DNA of 64,000 bases from Desulfoscipio geothermicus DSM 3669 (GCF_900115975.1 NZ_FOYM01000016.1:1-64000), one strand, 5' to 3'. Shown: positions 19,182 through 30,887, counted from the first letter of the stretch. Translations and numbers: made by a program. The notes: generated by a model not told the origin, from the letters alone.

Positions 19182-20336
19182 TTAGTGCGCGCCTTTGGTG
19201 TTGTTTTCGTTGCCGAAGTGCCAGATGTCAGCTACTTGTTTCAAGCTTAGCGCGCTTCTGGTCAGTTCCTGGGCCACGGCGGCTGTTTCCTGGGAACTGG
19301 CTGCCGCCTGCTGAGCCACAGCGGCGATGGCCTGGGCACCGCCCAGCATTTCATCGGTGGATTCGGCTTGTTCCCTGGCGACCCGGGAGATATTATCCAC
19401 CAGAATACCGGTTTCATCCAGGGTTTTATTTATTTCGTGGAAAATTTCCTCGGCTTCCCGCGAACAGGAAAGGCCGGTTTGCACCGCTTGCACGGTATCG
19501 GCCACGGCGGAAGAAATTTCGTTGACTATCTGGGCCACCTCCTTGGTGGCCTTTTCCGAGCTTTCCGCCAGGTTGCGCACTTCTTCGGCCACAACGGCGA
19601 AGCCGCGCCCTTGTTCCCCGGCCCGGGCAGCTTCAATGGCGGCGTTGAGCGCAAGCAGGTTGGTTTGGGAAGCGATGTCCTGGATCACTTCCAAAAATTT
19701 AACGATGTTGGTGGCACTCCGGCTCAAGTGTGCAAATTTCTGTTCCAGCAGGGTCATTTCGTGCAATACCTTTTGCACGGCGGCGCTGCCCCGGCCGGTG
19801 GTGGCGGCGGCGTTGCGGGCGGCTTTTTCGGCTTCGGCGGCCTGGCGCGCACAATCCCCGGCCTGTCCGGCCAGTTTTTCAATGGAGCTTAACAATTTGG
19901 TGACCTGCTCGGCCTGGTCCTGGCTGCCCGTGCTGACCTGTTCGGTGCCGGCGGTAATTTGTTCGGCGGCCCGGTCAAGGGTGACGCTGGTATCCTTGAC
20001 CAAGGCGAACCATTTGTGCACCCCTTTTAAAATTCTACGGATATTATTGATTAAAAGGTTAAACTCTCCCCAGCCGTAATTTTTTTGTTCAATGTGGCCG
20101 GTCAAATCCCCCCGGATGGCTTTTTCGGTATTGGCCAGAATGTGCTGCAGGTCTTGATGTAACCGGCTGAACAGGTAATAACTTAAAGCCGCTGCCATTA
20201 ACAGCCCCATCAGGCCCCCGCCAACCAGGCCGGTTGCGGTTTTGCCGGTGAACCACCACCCACCGCAGGCGGCGCCCAGGGTGAGCATGCTGAAAAGCGC
20301 GGTAACCATGGTCATCTGTGCCCGAAGTGTTTGCAT
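19182..20336 (-). CDS. Methyl-accepting chemotaxis protein without an extracellular sensor domain
   Basis: 384 residues. Two closely spaced hydrophobic helices (about 9-28 and 36-56) leave almost nothing outside the membrane, so any sensing must be by the membrane or cytoplasmic part. The rest is an MCP signalling domain with the conserved tip [21 protein letters not shown]. Possible roles are sensing of redox or energy state or scaffolding in a mixed array; this is inference. Single gene, minus strand, divergent from folC. Confidence 0.9.
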   Translation of the reverse strand: MQTLRAQMTMVTALFSMLTLGAACGGWWFTGKTATGLVGGGLMGLLMAAALSYYLFSRLHQDLQHILANTEKAIRGDLTGHIEQKNYGWGEFNLLINNIRRILKGVHKWFALVKDTSVTLDRAAEQITAGTEQVSTGSQDQAEQVTKLLSSIEKLAGQAGDCARQAAEAEKAARNAAATTGRGSAAVQKVLHEMTLLEQKFAHLSRSATNIVKFLEVIQDIASQTNLLALNAAIEAARAGEQGRGFAVVAEEVRNLAESSEKATKEVAQIVNEISSAVADTVQAVQTGLSCSREAEEIFHEINKTLDETGILVDNISRVAREQAESTDEMLGGAQAIAAVAQQAAASSQETAAVAQELTRSALSLKQVADIWHFGNENNTKGAH

Positions 20337-20502
20337 GTTTTTTTTTCCTCCCGATTCAGATTGTTAATAATAAAATTAGACAGAAAATTTGGAATAACCT
20401 GCCGGTAAATCTTTTTTTCTTGCTAGAAAGCCGATAGTATAGGAGAATAAAAAAGGACGTCGAAATAAATCTTATTACTTGCCCCGAAAGAGGTGACAAT
20501 CA

Positions 20503-21810
20503 TTGCATTACCAGGAGGCCATGGAATACCTGCAGAATTTAACCAAGTTCGGCATGAATTTCGGGTTGGGGCGGATTACCGAATTGCTGCGGCGGATCGG
20601 CAACCCGCACCGGCAGATCAAGACGATACATATCGGCGGGACCAACGGCAAAGGTTCCACCACGGCGATGGTGGCCGGCGTTCTGCATAGCGCGGGATAT
20701 CGGGTTGGCACCTTCACCTCTCCGCACCTGCACTCGTACACCGAGCGTTACCGGATCAACGGCCGGGAAATTGAGCCGGACCGGGTGGCCGGGCTGATTG
20801 CGCGCCTGCGTCCCCACCTGGAGGCCATGGTGCAAGAAGGATTTGAACATCCCACGGAATTTGAAGTGAGCACGGCCATGGCGTTTTGCTATTTCCTGGA
20901 GGAAAAGGTGGACTATCTGGTGCTGGAAGTGGGGTTGGGCGGCTCCATTGACTCCACCAACGTGGTCGACCCCATAATTTCCGTAATAACCAACGTGGCC
21001 ATGGATCACATGGATTACCTTGGTAACACCCTGGTGGAAATCGCCCGGGTTAAAGCGGGGATAATCAAGCCGGGCGTGCCGGTAGTTACCGCGGCCGCCA
21101 AGCCCGAGGTGTTGGAAATAATCAAGGAAACCTGCCGGGAAAAAGGGTGCCCGCTGGTTCAGTTGGGCCGGGATGTTCGCTGGGCCTGCGGCGAACACTC
21201 GCTGCGCGGGCAATTTTTCGATTATTGCGGCCTGGACCGGAATCTGTCGCAGTTATGGATTCCCTTGATCGGTCGGCACCAGGTCAGCAATGCCGCCACC
21301 GCCTTGGCGACGCTGGAGGTTCTGTCCGGTCGGGGAGTGCATTTGCCGGAAAGGGCTTTGCGGGAAGGATTGCGAAATACGGTGTGGCCCGCGCGGCTGG
21401 AACTGATCGGCGACAGCCCGCCTGTATTAATAGACGGGGCGCATAATTACGACGGGGCCCGCAGCCTGCGGCAGGCACTGGATGAATATTTTCCGGAGTA
21501 TAACGTCATCATGGTGTTGGGTATGCTGGGCGACAAGGAGCGGGCCCGGGTGGTGGCCGAACTGGCGCCCCGTTCCCGGCATGTGGTGATAACCAGGCCC
21601 AACAGCCCCCGGGCGGGGGACTGGCAGCAGATGGCCGGAGAAGCGCGCCGCTACGTTGCCCGTGTGGATACCGTTGAAAATATCGAAAAAGCGGTGCTGG
21701 CCGGCATGCAACTGGCCCGGGAAGGCGACCTGGTGTGTGTCACGGGCTCCCTGTATATGGTGGCCGAAGCCCGGGAAGTGGTGCTACGGGCCAACAACCG
21801 GCCGGTTTAG
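20503..21810 (+). CDS. folC: Folylpolyglutamate synthase / dihydrofolate synthase
   Basis: 435 residues, normal for FolC. The Mur-ligase-like ATP site is HIGGTNGKGSTTAM near residue 45; the central domain has FEVSTAMAF and VLEVGLGGSIDSTNVV, and the C-terminal domain has LIDGAHNYDGA. It adds glutamates to folates and may also make dihydrofolate. TTG at 20503 is preceded by AAAGAGGTGA at good spacing. Often beside valS in Firmicutes; here separated from it by the feo operon and a chemoreceptor, which suggests a later insertion between them. Confidence 0.96.
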   Translation: MHYQEAMEYLQNLTKFGMNFGLGRITELLRRIGNPHRQIKTIHIGGTNGKGSTTAMVAGVLHSAGYRVGTFTSPHLHSYTERYRINGREIEPDRVAGLIARLRPHLEAMVQEGFEHPTEFEVSTAMAFCYFLEEKVDYLVLEVGLGGSIDSTNVVDPIISVITNVAMDHMDYLGNTLVEIARVKAGIIKPGVPVVTAAAKPEVLEIIKETCREKGCPLVQLGRDVRWACGEHSLRGQFFDYCGLDRNLSQLWIPLIGRHQVSNAATALATLEVLSGRGVHLPERALREGLRNTVWPARLELIGDSPPVLIDGAHNYDGARSLRQALDEYFPEYNVIMVLGMLGDKERARVVAELAPRSRHVVITRPNSPRAGDWQQMAGEARRYVARVDTVENIEKAVLAGMQLAREGDLVCVTGSLYMVAEAREVVLRANNRPV

Positions 21811-21987
21811 CCCCGGATTGGCATTGGTTCCTATGCAATGATGTGCGTAAAAATGCGTATAATAAACATAATGTCTACCACCTGCGGAAAATTTGTTGAC
21901 GCGACGAACTTTTTGCGTTAGACTTGAACGGAAAAAAGTACCATCCTTGTTTAACGCCAAGTTATCCAACGCTGGAGTGAGCAAAAT

Positions 21988-22992
21988 TTGCGAGATATAG
22001 CCATTTTAATCATCAGCTTGGGGATTATCCTGATCAGCGCCGGGTTTTTTACCAACGGCGTGGAGTGGTTGGGTAAAAAAATGAACCTCTCCGAAGGGGC
22101 TGTGGGCAGCGTGCTGGCTGCCGTGGGCACTGCATTGCCTGAAACCATCATTCCCCTTATCGCCATATTTTTCGGAGCCGGTGAAGCGGGCCATGAGATA
22201 GGTATCGGAGCCATTCTGGGTGCTCCTTTCATGCTGGGCACCCTGGCGCTTTTCCTGAGCGGGGGGGCGGTGCTGATGTTCCGCAGCCGGCGCGCGGACA
22301 ACTACCCCCGCATTGAGCCCGACCCCCACGTATTAAAAAGGGATTTGGGATTTTTTTTGCTGGTGTACACCATAGCCATATCCGCCTCCTTTATGAACCA
22401 GGCGTTGAAAGTGGCTGTCATTATCGGGCTGATCGGAGCCTACATATATTACGTTTATAAGACTTTTACCGAAGGGGCCGGATTCAACGAAGAATGTGAA
22501 ATGGACCCGCTGCTCTTGTGTCGCCGTCATGAGGATCCGCCGTTGTTTATGGTTATATCCCAGGTATTGCTGGCCTTTGTCGGTATAGTTGCGGGCGCCA
22601 AATATTTTGTCGGGGGGATTGAACACCTGTCCTCCAGCCTGGGCGCTTCACCCCTGGTTATTGCGCTGCTTATAGCACCGATCGCCACAGAAATGCCGGA
22701 AAAGTTCAACAGCGTAATCTGGTTGTCACAGCGCAAGGACACCCTGGCCCTGGGCAATATTACCGGAGCCATGGTTTTCCAAAGTTCCGTGATTCCGGCC
22801 GTGGGTATAGCGCTTACCCCGTGGCAGCTCAATTCGGTGGCTCTTTTAAGCGCTGCGCTGGCCATCTTGTCTGCGCTGGTGGTCTATATTTTGGTGCGCG
22901 TGCGCGGTTACCTGGACAGCCGGGTGATTGTTTGCACCGGCGGGTTGTTTTACGGGGGCTATGTTTACGCCATTGCCCGGGGGTTGGTTTAA
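21988..22992 (+). CDS. Sodium/calcium exchanger-family membrane protein (CaCA)
   Basis: 334 residues, about ten membrane helices arranged as two inverted halves. The two alpha-repeats are visible: GSVLAAVGTALPETIIPL in the first half and LIAPIATEMPEKFNSV in the second, each with an acidic residue in a TALPE/ATEMPE motif as in YrbG-type cation:proton or sodium antiporters. The transported cation is not known. TTG at 21988 follows GGAGTGA. No obvious partner genes; a 177-bp spacer with AT-rich promoter-like sequence separates it from folC. Confidence 0.88.
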   Translation: MRDIAILIISLGIILISAGFFTNGVEWLGKKMNLSEGAVGSVLAAVGTALPETIIPLIAIFFGAGEAGHEIGIGAILGAPFMLGTLALFLSGGAVLMFRSRRADNYPRIEPDPHVLKRDLGFFLLVYTIAISASFMNQALKVAVIIGLIGAYIYYVYKTFTEGAGFNEECEMDPLLLCRRHEDPPLFMVISQVLLAFVGIVAGAKYFVGGIEHLSSSLGASPLVIALLIAPIATEMPEKFNSVIWLSQRKDTLALGNITGAMVFQSSVIPAVGIALTPWQLNSVALLSAALAILSALVVYILVRVRGYLDSRVIVCTGGLFYGGYVYAIARGLV

Positions 22993-23063
22993 TGTACGGG
23001 GAACAACCGGCCCCGATTTACTTGGAGGATTTTTCAAGATGATTTTTGGAGGTGCTTGTTTTA

Positions 23064-23528
23064 ATGAAGCCCGCGGAAAAAATTGCTGCGCTGGGGATCA
23101 AGTTGCCGCCGGTGCCGCGCCCGGTGGCGGCTTATGCGCCGGGTGTGCTGGTGGACGGCCTGGTTTATGTTTCCGGGCAACTGCCCTTTGAAGAAGGGAA
23201 GCTGCGTTATGCCGGCAAGGTGGGCGGTGATCTGACGGCGGAAGAGGGGTATGCCGCCGCCCGTATCTGCGCGGTGAACTGTCTGACCGTGGCTGCCGAC
23301 CTGGCCGGAGGTATCGACCGTATTGAGCGGGTAGTCAAGGCAACCGGTTATGTTAACAGCGCCCCCGGTTTTACCGGGCAGCCGGCGGTGATCAACGGGG
23401 CATCGGAACTTTTAAAAGAAATTTTCGGCTCCCGGGGCGTGCATGCCCGGGCTGCGGTGGGGGTCGGCGAACTGCCCCTGAACGCGGCGGTGGAAGTGGA
23501 AATGATTATAAAAGTTTTAACAGATTAA
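23064..23528 (+). CDS. RidA/YjgF-family protein
   Basis: 154 residues, in the longer RidA subgroup. Features: LVDGLVYVSGQLPF near residue 30, a mid-region helix with CAVNCLTVAADLAGG, then ERVVKATGYVNSAPGFTGQPAVINGASELL and ARAAVGVGELPLNAAVEVEMI with the conserved Arg that contacts the carboxylate of 2-aminoacrylate-type substrates in RidA. Likely imine/enamine deaminase or a related role. ATG 23064 follows GGAGGTG; the frame opens at 23046 but that would overlap the ribosome site. Confidence 0.9.
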   Translation: MKPAEKIAALGIKLPPVPRPVAAYAPGVLVDGLVYVSGQLPFEEGKLRYAGKVGGDLTAEEGYAAARICAVNCLTVAADLAGGIDRIERVVKATGYVNSAPGFTGQPAVINGASELLKEIFGSRGVHARAAVGVGELPLNAAVEVEMIIKVLTD

Positions 23529-23623
23529 AATTTTTGCAAAACAGCCATTGGACAAGAAGATATGATACAATTATTATGTGTGTTATTAGCCGAGCAGGTA
23601 CTTACAAGAGTCGGGGTGGTTAA

Positions 23624-23881
23624 ATGAGCAGAGTTCATCGGGGGGGCAAGAGCCCCTGGGTGCTTTTGTTGTTGTTGCTGGCCGGCGGGCTGGCCGGCAG
23701 CGCGCTTTCCGGCACCCTGGCGCAGAGTTTTCCGTTTCTGGCAGCTACCGGCAAAATCGGCCTGCAGCCGGCAACGCTGAATTTACACTTTATGCAGTTG
23801 ACCTTCGGGGCAACCGTGGACATGGGACCGGTAACCGCCCTGGGGCTGGTATTGGGTTACCTGATTTATCGTAAGATTTAA
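23624..23881 (+). CDS. DUF4321-like small membrane protein
   Basis: 85 residues with two hydrophobic helices (about 11-33 and 62-82) joined by a loop containing LAATGKIGLQPATLNLHFMQLTFG, the pattern of DUF4321 proteins that sit beside maf in many Clostridia. No function is known. The location at the start of the maf-radC-mre run suggests a link to cell envelope or shape genes, but this is context only. Confidence 0.8.
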   Translation: MSRVHRGGKSPWVLLLLLLAGGLAGSALSGTLAQSFPFLAATGKIGLQPATLNLHFMQLTFGATVDMGPVTALGLVLGYLIYRKI

Positions 23882-23933
23882 CTTAATTAATCACCAGGTC
23901 CACGGTATCTGCGCAATGCTAGGAGGAATGTTC

Positions 23934-24521
23934 TTGCCCACCATATACCTGGCCTCGTCGTCACCCAGGCGGCGGGATTTGCTGAACCAGATTAACTTGC
24001 CTCATATTGTAATCGCCACGGATGTTGACGAAAGCCTACCCGGGGAGATGCCGCCCGCCGAACAGGTAATGGAACTTTCCCGGCGCAAAGCCAGGGCTGC
24101 GGCCAGGCAACTGGCGGTCGGGGTAATCATTGCCGCCGATACCGTTGTGGTGCTGAATAATGAAGTGCTGGGCAAACCGGAAAACGAGGCGGATGCGCTG
24201 GCCATACTGGAGCGGTTGCAGGGGGCGACCCACGAGGTGTATACCGGCCTGACGGTGCTGGAACTGCCGGGTGAACGGGTGTTGACTGATTTTGAACGCA
24301 CAACGGTAAAAATGCGCGAAGCAGACCGTGCGGAATTGATGCGTTATGTGCAAAGCGGCGAGCCGCTGGACAAGGCCGGGGCGTACGGTATACAGGGATT
24401 GGCGTCTGTATTTGTCGAGGGTATTCGCGGTTGTTACTTTAACGTGGTAGGACTTCCAATTACCAGATTGGTCTTAATGTTGAAAAAAATGGATATTGAC
24501 GTTTCCGCGTACTGGAGGTAA
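23934..24521 (+). CDS. maf: Maf-like nucleoside triphosphate pyrophosphatase
   Basis: 195 residues, full length. Conserved LASSSPRRRDLL at the N-terminus, the central IIAADTVVVLNNEVLGKP, and KAGAYGIQG near residue 155. The family hydrolyses modified or non-canonical dNTP/NTPs and can influence septum formation. TTG at 23934 is preferred: AGGAGG lies 7 nt upstream, while the ATGs at 23916 and 23928 overlap or abut it. First of a run with radC, mreB, mreC, mreD and PBP2. Confidence 0.94.
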   Translation: MPTIYLASSSPRRRDLLNQINLPHIVIATDVDESLPGEMPPAEQVMELSRRKARAAARQLAVGVIIAADTVVVLNNEVLGKPENEADALAILERLQGATHEVYTGLTVLELPGERVLTDFERTTVKMREADRAELMRYVQSGEPLDKAGAYGIQGLASVFVEGIRGCYFNVVGLPITRLVLMLKKMDIDVSAYWR

Positions 24522-24526
24522 TATTA

Positions 24527-26282
<1,756 letters not shown>

Positions 26283-26303
26283 AAATTAAGGTGTGCATGC
26301 CGT

Positions 26304-27161
26304 GTGTCCCGTATGTCAGGTGGTAAGAGATTAATTTTTCTGGCTGTTTTATTGATTGTTATTTTGGTGGGCCTGCATTATTCCGCGGGTAACGTGGACC
26401 GGTTGACGCCCCTGGAATCCGCCTTGCGGGAAACGCTGGCCCCGGTGCAGCGGTTGGCGATGGTTGCCGGGCGGGAGGTCAGCGGCTTTGTGTCTGCACC
26501 GGCCAGGTTGATTAAAGTCTCCCGGCGTAACCAAGCGCTGGAGGAACGTGTTGAAGAGCTGGAGGGGAAGCTGGCGCAGTACGGGGAGATCAAGGAAGAA
26601 AATGCGCGTCTGAAAGAGCTGCTGGCTTTCAAGACCAACCTGGCCTCGCAACTGACCACCGAGGCGGCGGCGGTGATCGGCCGTACCCCCGGCAACTGGT
26701 TTGGCAGTATCATTATTAACAAAGGTGCCAAAGACGGCATTCGTCGCGATATGACAGTTATCACGCCCGCCGGGCTGGTTGGCCGGGTGATGAGGGTTTC
26801 CGACAGCACCGCCGAAGTGTTGCTCATCACTGACCCGCGCAGCGGGGTGGGCGGCCTGGTGCAAGAAACGCGCGCTCCCGGGATTGTTGAAGGCGTAGCC
26901 GGCGGACGGGGAGTTTTGCAAATGGTGCATATACCCAACGACCTGGCGCCTGACAAAGGGCACGGAATCATAACATCCGGGTTCGGCAGTGTTTTTCCCA
27001 AGGGGATTCCGGTGGGCACCGTTACTGAAGTGCGCCGGGAAAGATCGGGCCTTTTTAAGATGGCGCTGGTTAAATCAGCCGTGGATTTTAACCGTTTGGA
27101 GGAGGTACTGGTAATTACGTCGGTTAATCCGGGCGGGAGCGACAATTCCCGGGGGGGTTAA
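26304..27161 (+). CDS. mreC: Rod shape-determining protein MreC
   Basis: 285 residues: membrane helix (about 9-26), coiled-coil (LEERVEELEGKLAQYGEIKEENARLKELL near 75-110) and a beta-rich domain outside the membrane containing VIGRTPGNWFGSIIINKGAKDGI and GLVGRVMRVS, typical of MreC. It links MreB to extracellular penicillin-binding proteins. GTG start, AAGGTG upstream. Confidence 0.95.
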   Translation: MSRMSGGKRLIFLAVLLIVILVGLHYSAGNVDRLTPLESALRETLAPVQRLAMVAGREVSGFVSAPARLIKVSRRNQALEERVEELEGKLAQYGEIKEENARLKELLAFKTNLASQLTTEAAAVIGRTPGNWFGSIIINKGAKDGIRRDMTVITPAGLVGRVMRVSDSTAEVLLITDPRSGVGGLVQETRAPGIVEGVAGGRGVLQMVHIPNDLAPDKGHGIITSGFGSVFPKGIPVGTVTEVRRERSGLFKMALVKSAVDFNRLEEVLVITSVNPGGSDNSRGG

Positions 27162-27164
27162 ATA

Positions 27165-27665
27165 TTGCGTTCACTGTATTTTTTGCTGCTGGTGCTGGGA
27201 GCGCTGATCCTGCAGGTTACGGCTTTGCATTTCATTGTGGTGCTCGGCGTTAAACCGGACCTGGTTTTAATTCTGGTTATTTTAAACGGCTTCCTCCGGG
27301 GTACCCGGGAGGGGGCTTTTTTGGGTTTTGTAGGGGGTATTTTGCAAGATCTGGTGAGCGGCGGGTATTTTGGCATGCATGCTCTAACGAATATGTTTGC
27401 GGGGTATCTGGCCGGCCTGGGCGAAGGCCGTCTTTACCGGGACAACCGGGTTATCGCCGCCGGGCTCAGCGGTTTTTGCACCCTGGGGGCGCAACTGGTT
27501 TATTATTTGTTGCTGGAGCTGGTTGGCGTGCAGGTGCCCGTGTTGACGGCGTTGGTCAGTATTATCATTCCGCTGGGCGTATACAATGCGCTGGTGGCAC
27601 TGGTCATCTACGGGTGGTATTATCGCTCTCACCAGCGCGGCATGTTGCGGGGCAGGGAAATTTAA
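27165..27665 (+). CDS. mreD: Rod shape-determining protein MreD
   Basis: 166 residues, mostly hydrophobic, with five or six membrane helices and the family pattern KPDLVLILVILNGFLRG and GFVGGILQDLVSGGYFGMHAL. It completes the MreBCD complex. TTG start 3 nt after the mreC stop, so it is probably coupled to mreC. Confidence 0.93.
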   Translation: MRSLYFLLLVLGALILQVTALHFIVVLGVKPDLVLILVILNGFLRGTREGAFLGFVGGILQDLVSGGYFGMHALTNMFAGYLAGLGEGRLYRDNRVIAAGLSGFCTLGAQLVYYLLLELVGVQVPVLTALVSIIIPLGVYNALVALVIYGWYYRSHQRGMLRGREI

Positions 27666-27682
27666 ATTGAAAGGGCGGCAGA

Positions 27683-30520
27683 ATGAAACGAAAACTGGTT
27701 GAATATAAAATGAAATTCGTGCTGGGCGCGGTAATGCTGGTGCTGTTGGTGCTGCTGGCCAAAATATCCTACCTGCAGCTGGTGCAGACCGAAGAATACC
27801 GTACCATGGCCCGGAACAACTATATCCGTATTGTGCCGGTTTTTGCCCCGCGGGGGGAAATATTTGACCGGGACGGGGAAAAAATTGTCACTAACCGGCC
27901 TATTTACACCGTATCCATCAACGATTTGAACTTACAGGGCACCGCTTACCACCTCTACCTGGACCGTACCGGAGCCGACGCCGTGCGTATGGCCGATACT
28001 CTGGCCTGGATACTGGCCGGCGATGAGGAAGCGGTATTATATTTCGAGCAAATAAGTGACCAGGAGTTGGTGATTGGTGATAATTTCACCGAGGCTGAAG
28101 CCTATACGGTTAAAAAGAAATTTATCGAGGAAACTATCAAGGACCGCATAAGCGGCAACAAAGTCAAACTGGAAACAGGCAAACCCCTGGAAATAGCTGT
28201 GGCTTATCATCCAGAAACGGTCAAAACTTTGCGCCGGCAGGACCTGGCCTCCTTTGGCGTGAGGATGGAAAAGGAAACGGATGAACTGAGCAAGCTGGTG
28301 GCTATGCTGTTTGATGCGGGCGTATTTGAAGATGAAACCCCTTACGAGGTGGAATCACGGGTGCGGCAAAACATCCGGGACAAGAAATGGTACAGGCCCT
28401 ATGAGCCGGTGCTGGTGGCGGAAGATATTCCGCCCCAGATGGTGGTGGCATTGCGTGAAAAGCAAATGGACCTGCCCGGAGTGGTGGTTGATATCAAGCC
28501 TACCCGGGCCTATCCCCACAAAGAACTGCTCAGCCACGTACTGGGTTACGTGCAGAACATCAATGCCGAGCAGTACCGGGAGCATAAAGATGAAGGTTAT
28601 TTAATGAACGACCTGTTCGGGCAAAACGGCCTGGAAAAGGTTTATGAAAAATACCTGCGCGGCGAGCACGGCGCCCGGCAGGTGGAGGTGGACGCCAGCA
28701 GCCGCCCGGTGCGCGATTTGGGCATGAAGCAGCCGGTGCCCGGCAACGATCTGGTGCTGACTGTTGACCTGGAATTGCAAAAGGCGGCGGAACAGGCGCT
28801 GGCGGACGGGGTAAAACGGGCCCAGCAGGCGGGTTACGTTTATTCCAAGGGCGGTGCGGCGGTGGTGATGGATGTGAACACCGGGGCTGTCCTGGCCATG
28901 GCCAGTTACCCGGGGTTTGAGCCGCAGCTTTTTGAAGGGGGGCTGTCCGAAACTCAATACCGGGAGCTGCAGGAATCAAAGGCGCTGATGAACCGCGCCA
29001 TCACCGGCTTATATCCCCCGGGGTCAACATTTAAGATGGTGACGGCGGCGGCCATACTGGAAAATAAGGTCGTGGATCCCGAATATAAAATGCCCGACCC
29101 GGGTTATTTCATGTTAGGCAAAGGGCGTTTCCGGGACTGGAAGCCCGGCGGGCACGGTTCGGTTGACCTACGTGAGGCCCTGGAAGTTTCGTGTGACACA
29201 TATTTTTACAAATTCGGGCTGCAGGTCGGGGTAAATGCCATTGCCCATTACGCCCGGGAATTCGGGCTTGGGGAAAAAACCGGCATTAATTTGCCCGGGG
29301 AAATGGGCGGCGCGGTACCTACCCCGCAATACAAATATGATAAGGAAAAGTCTTTCCTGGTTTGGACGCATAAAGATTTTGCCCGGGTTCGCGAACTGAA
29401 TGAAGCAATTGATAATGCTGATACCGAAGAGCAAAAGCAGCAATTAAGGCGCTTGCGGGATAAAGAACTGGAAAAACAGCTGAAGAAATTCGAGTGGAAT
29501 TTGAACTGGCATGCCTACGATACGGTGAACATGTCCACCGGACAGGGTTACAATATGTACACGCCGCTGCAGTTGGCTGCATACGTAACGGCCATAGCCA
29601 ACGGGGGTATCCTGTATCGCCCTTACCTGGTGGATAAGATTGTTTCCCCGGACGGCAAGGTGGTTAAAGAATTCGCGCCCAAAGTCAGGCAAAAGGTGGA
29701 TATTAAACCGGATAACCTGCAGATTATCCGGGAAGGGATGCACATGGTGACCTTACCGCCGGCCGGCACCGCGGCTGCGGTTTTTGCCGGGGCCAAGTAT
29801 ACGGCGGCGGCTAAAACGGGTACAGCGGAAAACGAAAAGGGAGAAGGTAACGCCCACGCCCTGTTTGTGTCCTTCGCGCCCTATGAAAAACCCGAAGTGG
29901 CAGTGGCTGTGGTGTTGGAGTACGGCCATTCCGGCAGCGGTTACGCCGGACCCATTGCCCGGCAGATCCTGGACGCTTACTTTGCCGGGCAGGAACCGGT
30001 CGAACCCGGTGACGCGACGGCACAGAAACCGGGTGACGCCACGACCGGCGTGGAAACGCCGGACCGGGCGGAAACTGAACAGGCTGACAATCCGGTAGAT
30101 TGGGCGGCTATACCGTCTTTAAACTGGCCGGGCTGGGAGCCGGAACCCGGTCCCGAAACGACCGGCCCGGCATCCCGGCCGGCGATGCCGGGAGCCGGGG
30201 AACACGCGCAGCCGGCCTCGCCGGCACAAACCACAGTACGGCCCGAAGTGCCGGCCGGGCAGTCACGGCGGGTGGTTGTTCCTGCTGAGCGGCAACCTGC
30301 CCCTGCAACTGCTCCCGCGCCCGAGGCGGTACCCGGCCTACCGGTGCAGCAGTCTGAGCCGCAGCAAGCCCACCCGGCCCCGTCGATACCGGACCGGGTG
30401 CCGGAGCAGAACCTGCCGCCGCAAACGCCCGCACCGCTGCAGGGCGCGCAGGAACAACCGGCCCCGCCGCCGGCCGGGCCGGAAGAACAGGCGGAAAACC
30501 GGCAAAATATTGATGAGTAA
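27683..30520 (+). CDS. mrdA: Elongation-specific penicillin-binding protein 2 with long Pro-rich tail
   Basis: 945 residues, long for PBP2 (usually 600-750). A membrane helix (about 12-32) is followed by the dimerisation domain (VFAPRGEIFDRDG) and the transpeptidase domain with PPGSTFKM (SxxK), SCDTY and AAKTGTAEN (KTG). There is a helical insertion with LREL-type heptads around residues 555-600. From about residue 775 to the end is a low-complexity Pro/Ala/Glu/Gln extension with no recognised domain, probably outside the cell and possibly wall-spanning. It ends the mre operon; RodA is encoded 5 kb downstream. Confidence 0.95.
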   Translation: MKRKLVEYKMKFVLGAVMLVLLVLLAKISYLQLVQTEEYRTMARNNYIRIVPVFAPRGEIFDRDGEKIVTNRPIYTVSINDLNLQGTAYHLYLDRTGADAVRMADTLAWILAGDEEAVLYFEQISDQELVIGDNFTEAEAYTVKKKFIEETIKDRISGNKVKLETGKPLEIAVAYHPETVKTLRRQDLASFGVRMEKETDELSKLVAMLFDAGVFEDETPYEVESRVRQNIRDKKWYRPYEPVLVAEDIPPQMVVALREKQMDLPGVVVDIKPTRAYPHKELLSHVLGYVQNINAEQYREHKDEGYLMNDLFGQNGLEKVYEKYLRGEHGARQVEVDASSRPVRDLGMKQPVPGNDLVLTVDLELQKAAEQALADGVKRAQQAGYVYSKGGAAVVMDVNTGAVLAMASYPGFEPQLFEGGLSETQYRELQESKALMNRAITGLYPPGSTFKMVTAAAILENKVVDPEYKMPDPGYFMLGKGRFRDWKPGGHGSVDLREALEVSCDTYFYKFGLQVGVNAIAHYAREFGLGEKTGINLPGEMGGAVPTPQYKYDKEKSFLVWTHKDFARVRELNEAIDNADTEEQKQQLRRLRDKELEKQLKKFEWNLNWHAYDTVNMSTGQGYNMYTPLQLAAYVTAIANGGILYRPYLVDKIVSPDGKVVKEFAPKVRQKVDIKPDNLQIIREGMHMVTLPPAGTAAAVFAGAKYTAAAKTGTAENEKGEGNAHALFVSFAPYEKPEVAVAVVLEYGHSGSGYAGPIARQILDAYFAGQEPVEPGDATAQKPGDATTGVETPDRAETEQADNPVDWAAIPSLNWPGWEPEPGPETTGPASRPAMPGAGEHAQPASPAQTTVRPEVPAGQSRRVVVPAERQPAPATAPAPEAVPGLPVQQSEPQQAHPAPSIPDRVPEQNLPPQTPAPLQGAQEQPAPPPAGPEEQAENRQNIDE

Positions 30521-30543
30521 GGTTTTGAAACACCAGCTTGCAT

Positions 30544-30563
30544 GTATCAAAAATATTTGATAC
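30544..30563. promoter_or_regulatory. ArsR-type operator upstream of arsR
   Basis: GTATCAAA-AATA-TTTGATAC, a perfect 8-bp inverted repeat with a 4-nt centre, ending 9 nt before the arsR ATG. The form suits an ArsR/SmtB-family repressor site and predicts autoregulation. Confidence 0.75.
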
Positions 30564-30572
30564 AATGACAAC

Positions 30573-30887
30573 ATGTTGGATGCTGTAAGAATTGCCAAAG
30601 CGCTGAGTGATCCGGTAAGGTACCAAATTCTACTGATGCTGGCTCGAAGCCAAAAAGAATGTTGTCCGGTTCCGGGAGCCCGGGACCAAAGGCCGGGATT
30701 GTGCAACTGTGAGATCATGGCTGAGTTGGGCCTTATCCAATCCCGCGTGTCATATCATATGAAAGAGCTGGCGGAGGCGGGCTTGGTTACCGAAGAGCCC
30801 AGGGGCAAATGGAAGATGTACTATATCAATCAAAAAACTTTAACTGGTTTCACCCAGCTGTTGAAGTCAGATTTTAATCTTAAATAA
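30573..30887 (+). CDS. arsR: ArsR-family metalloregulator
   Basis: 104 residues with an ArsR winged helix-turn-helix (IAKALSDPVRYQILLML; SRVSYHMKELAEAGLV). Two thiol clusters, ECCPVPG near residue 30 and GLCNCEIM near residue 47 just before the recognition helix, are plausible As(III) ligands. It is expected to repress itself and arsM until trivalent arsenic binds. The ATG lies only 10 nt from the operator, so translation initiation is close to leaderless or uses a weak site. Confidence 0.92.
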   Translation: MLDAVRIAKALSDPVRYQILLMLARSQKECCPVPGARDQRPGLCNCEIMAELGLIQSRVSYHMKELAEAGLVTEEPRGKWKMYYINQKTLTGFTQLLKSDFNLK

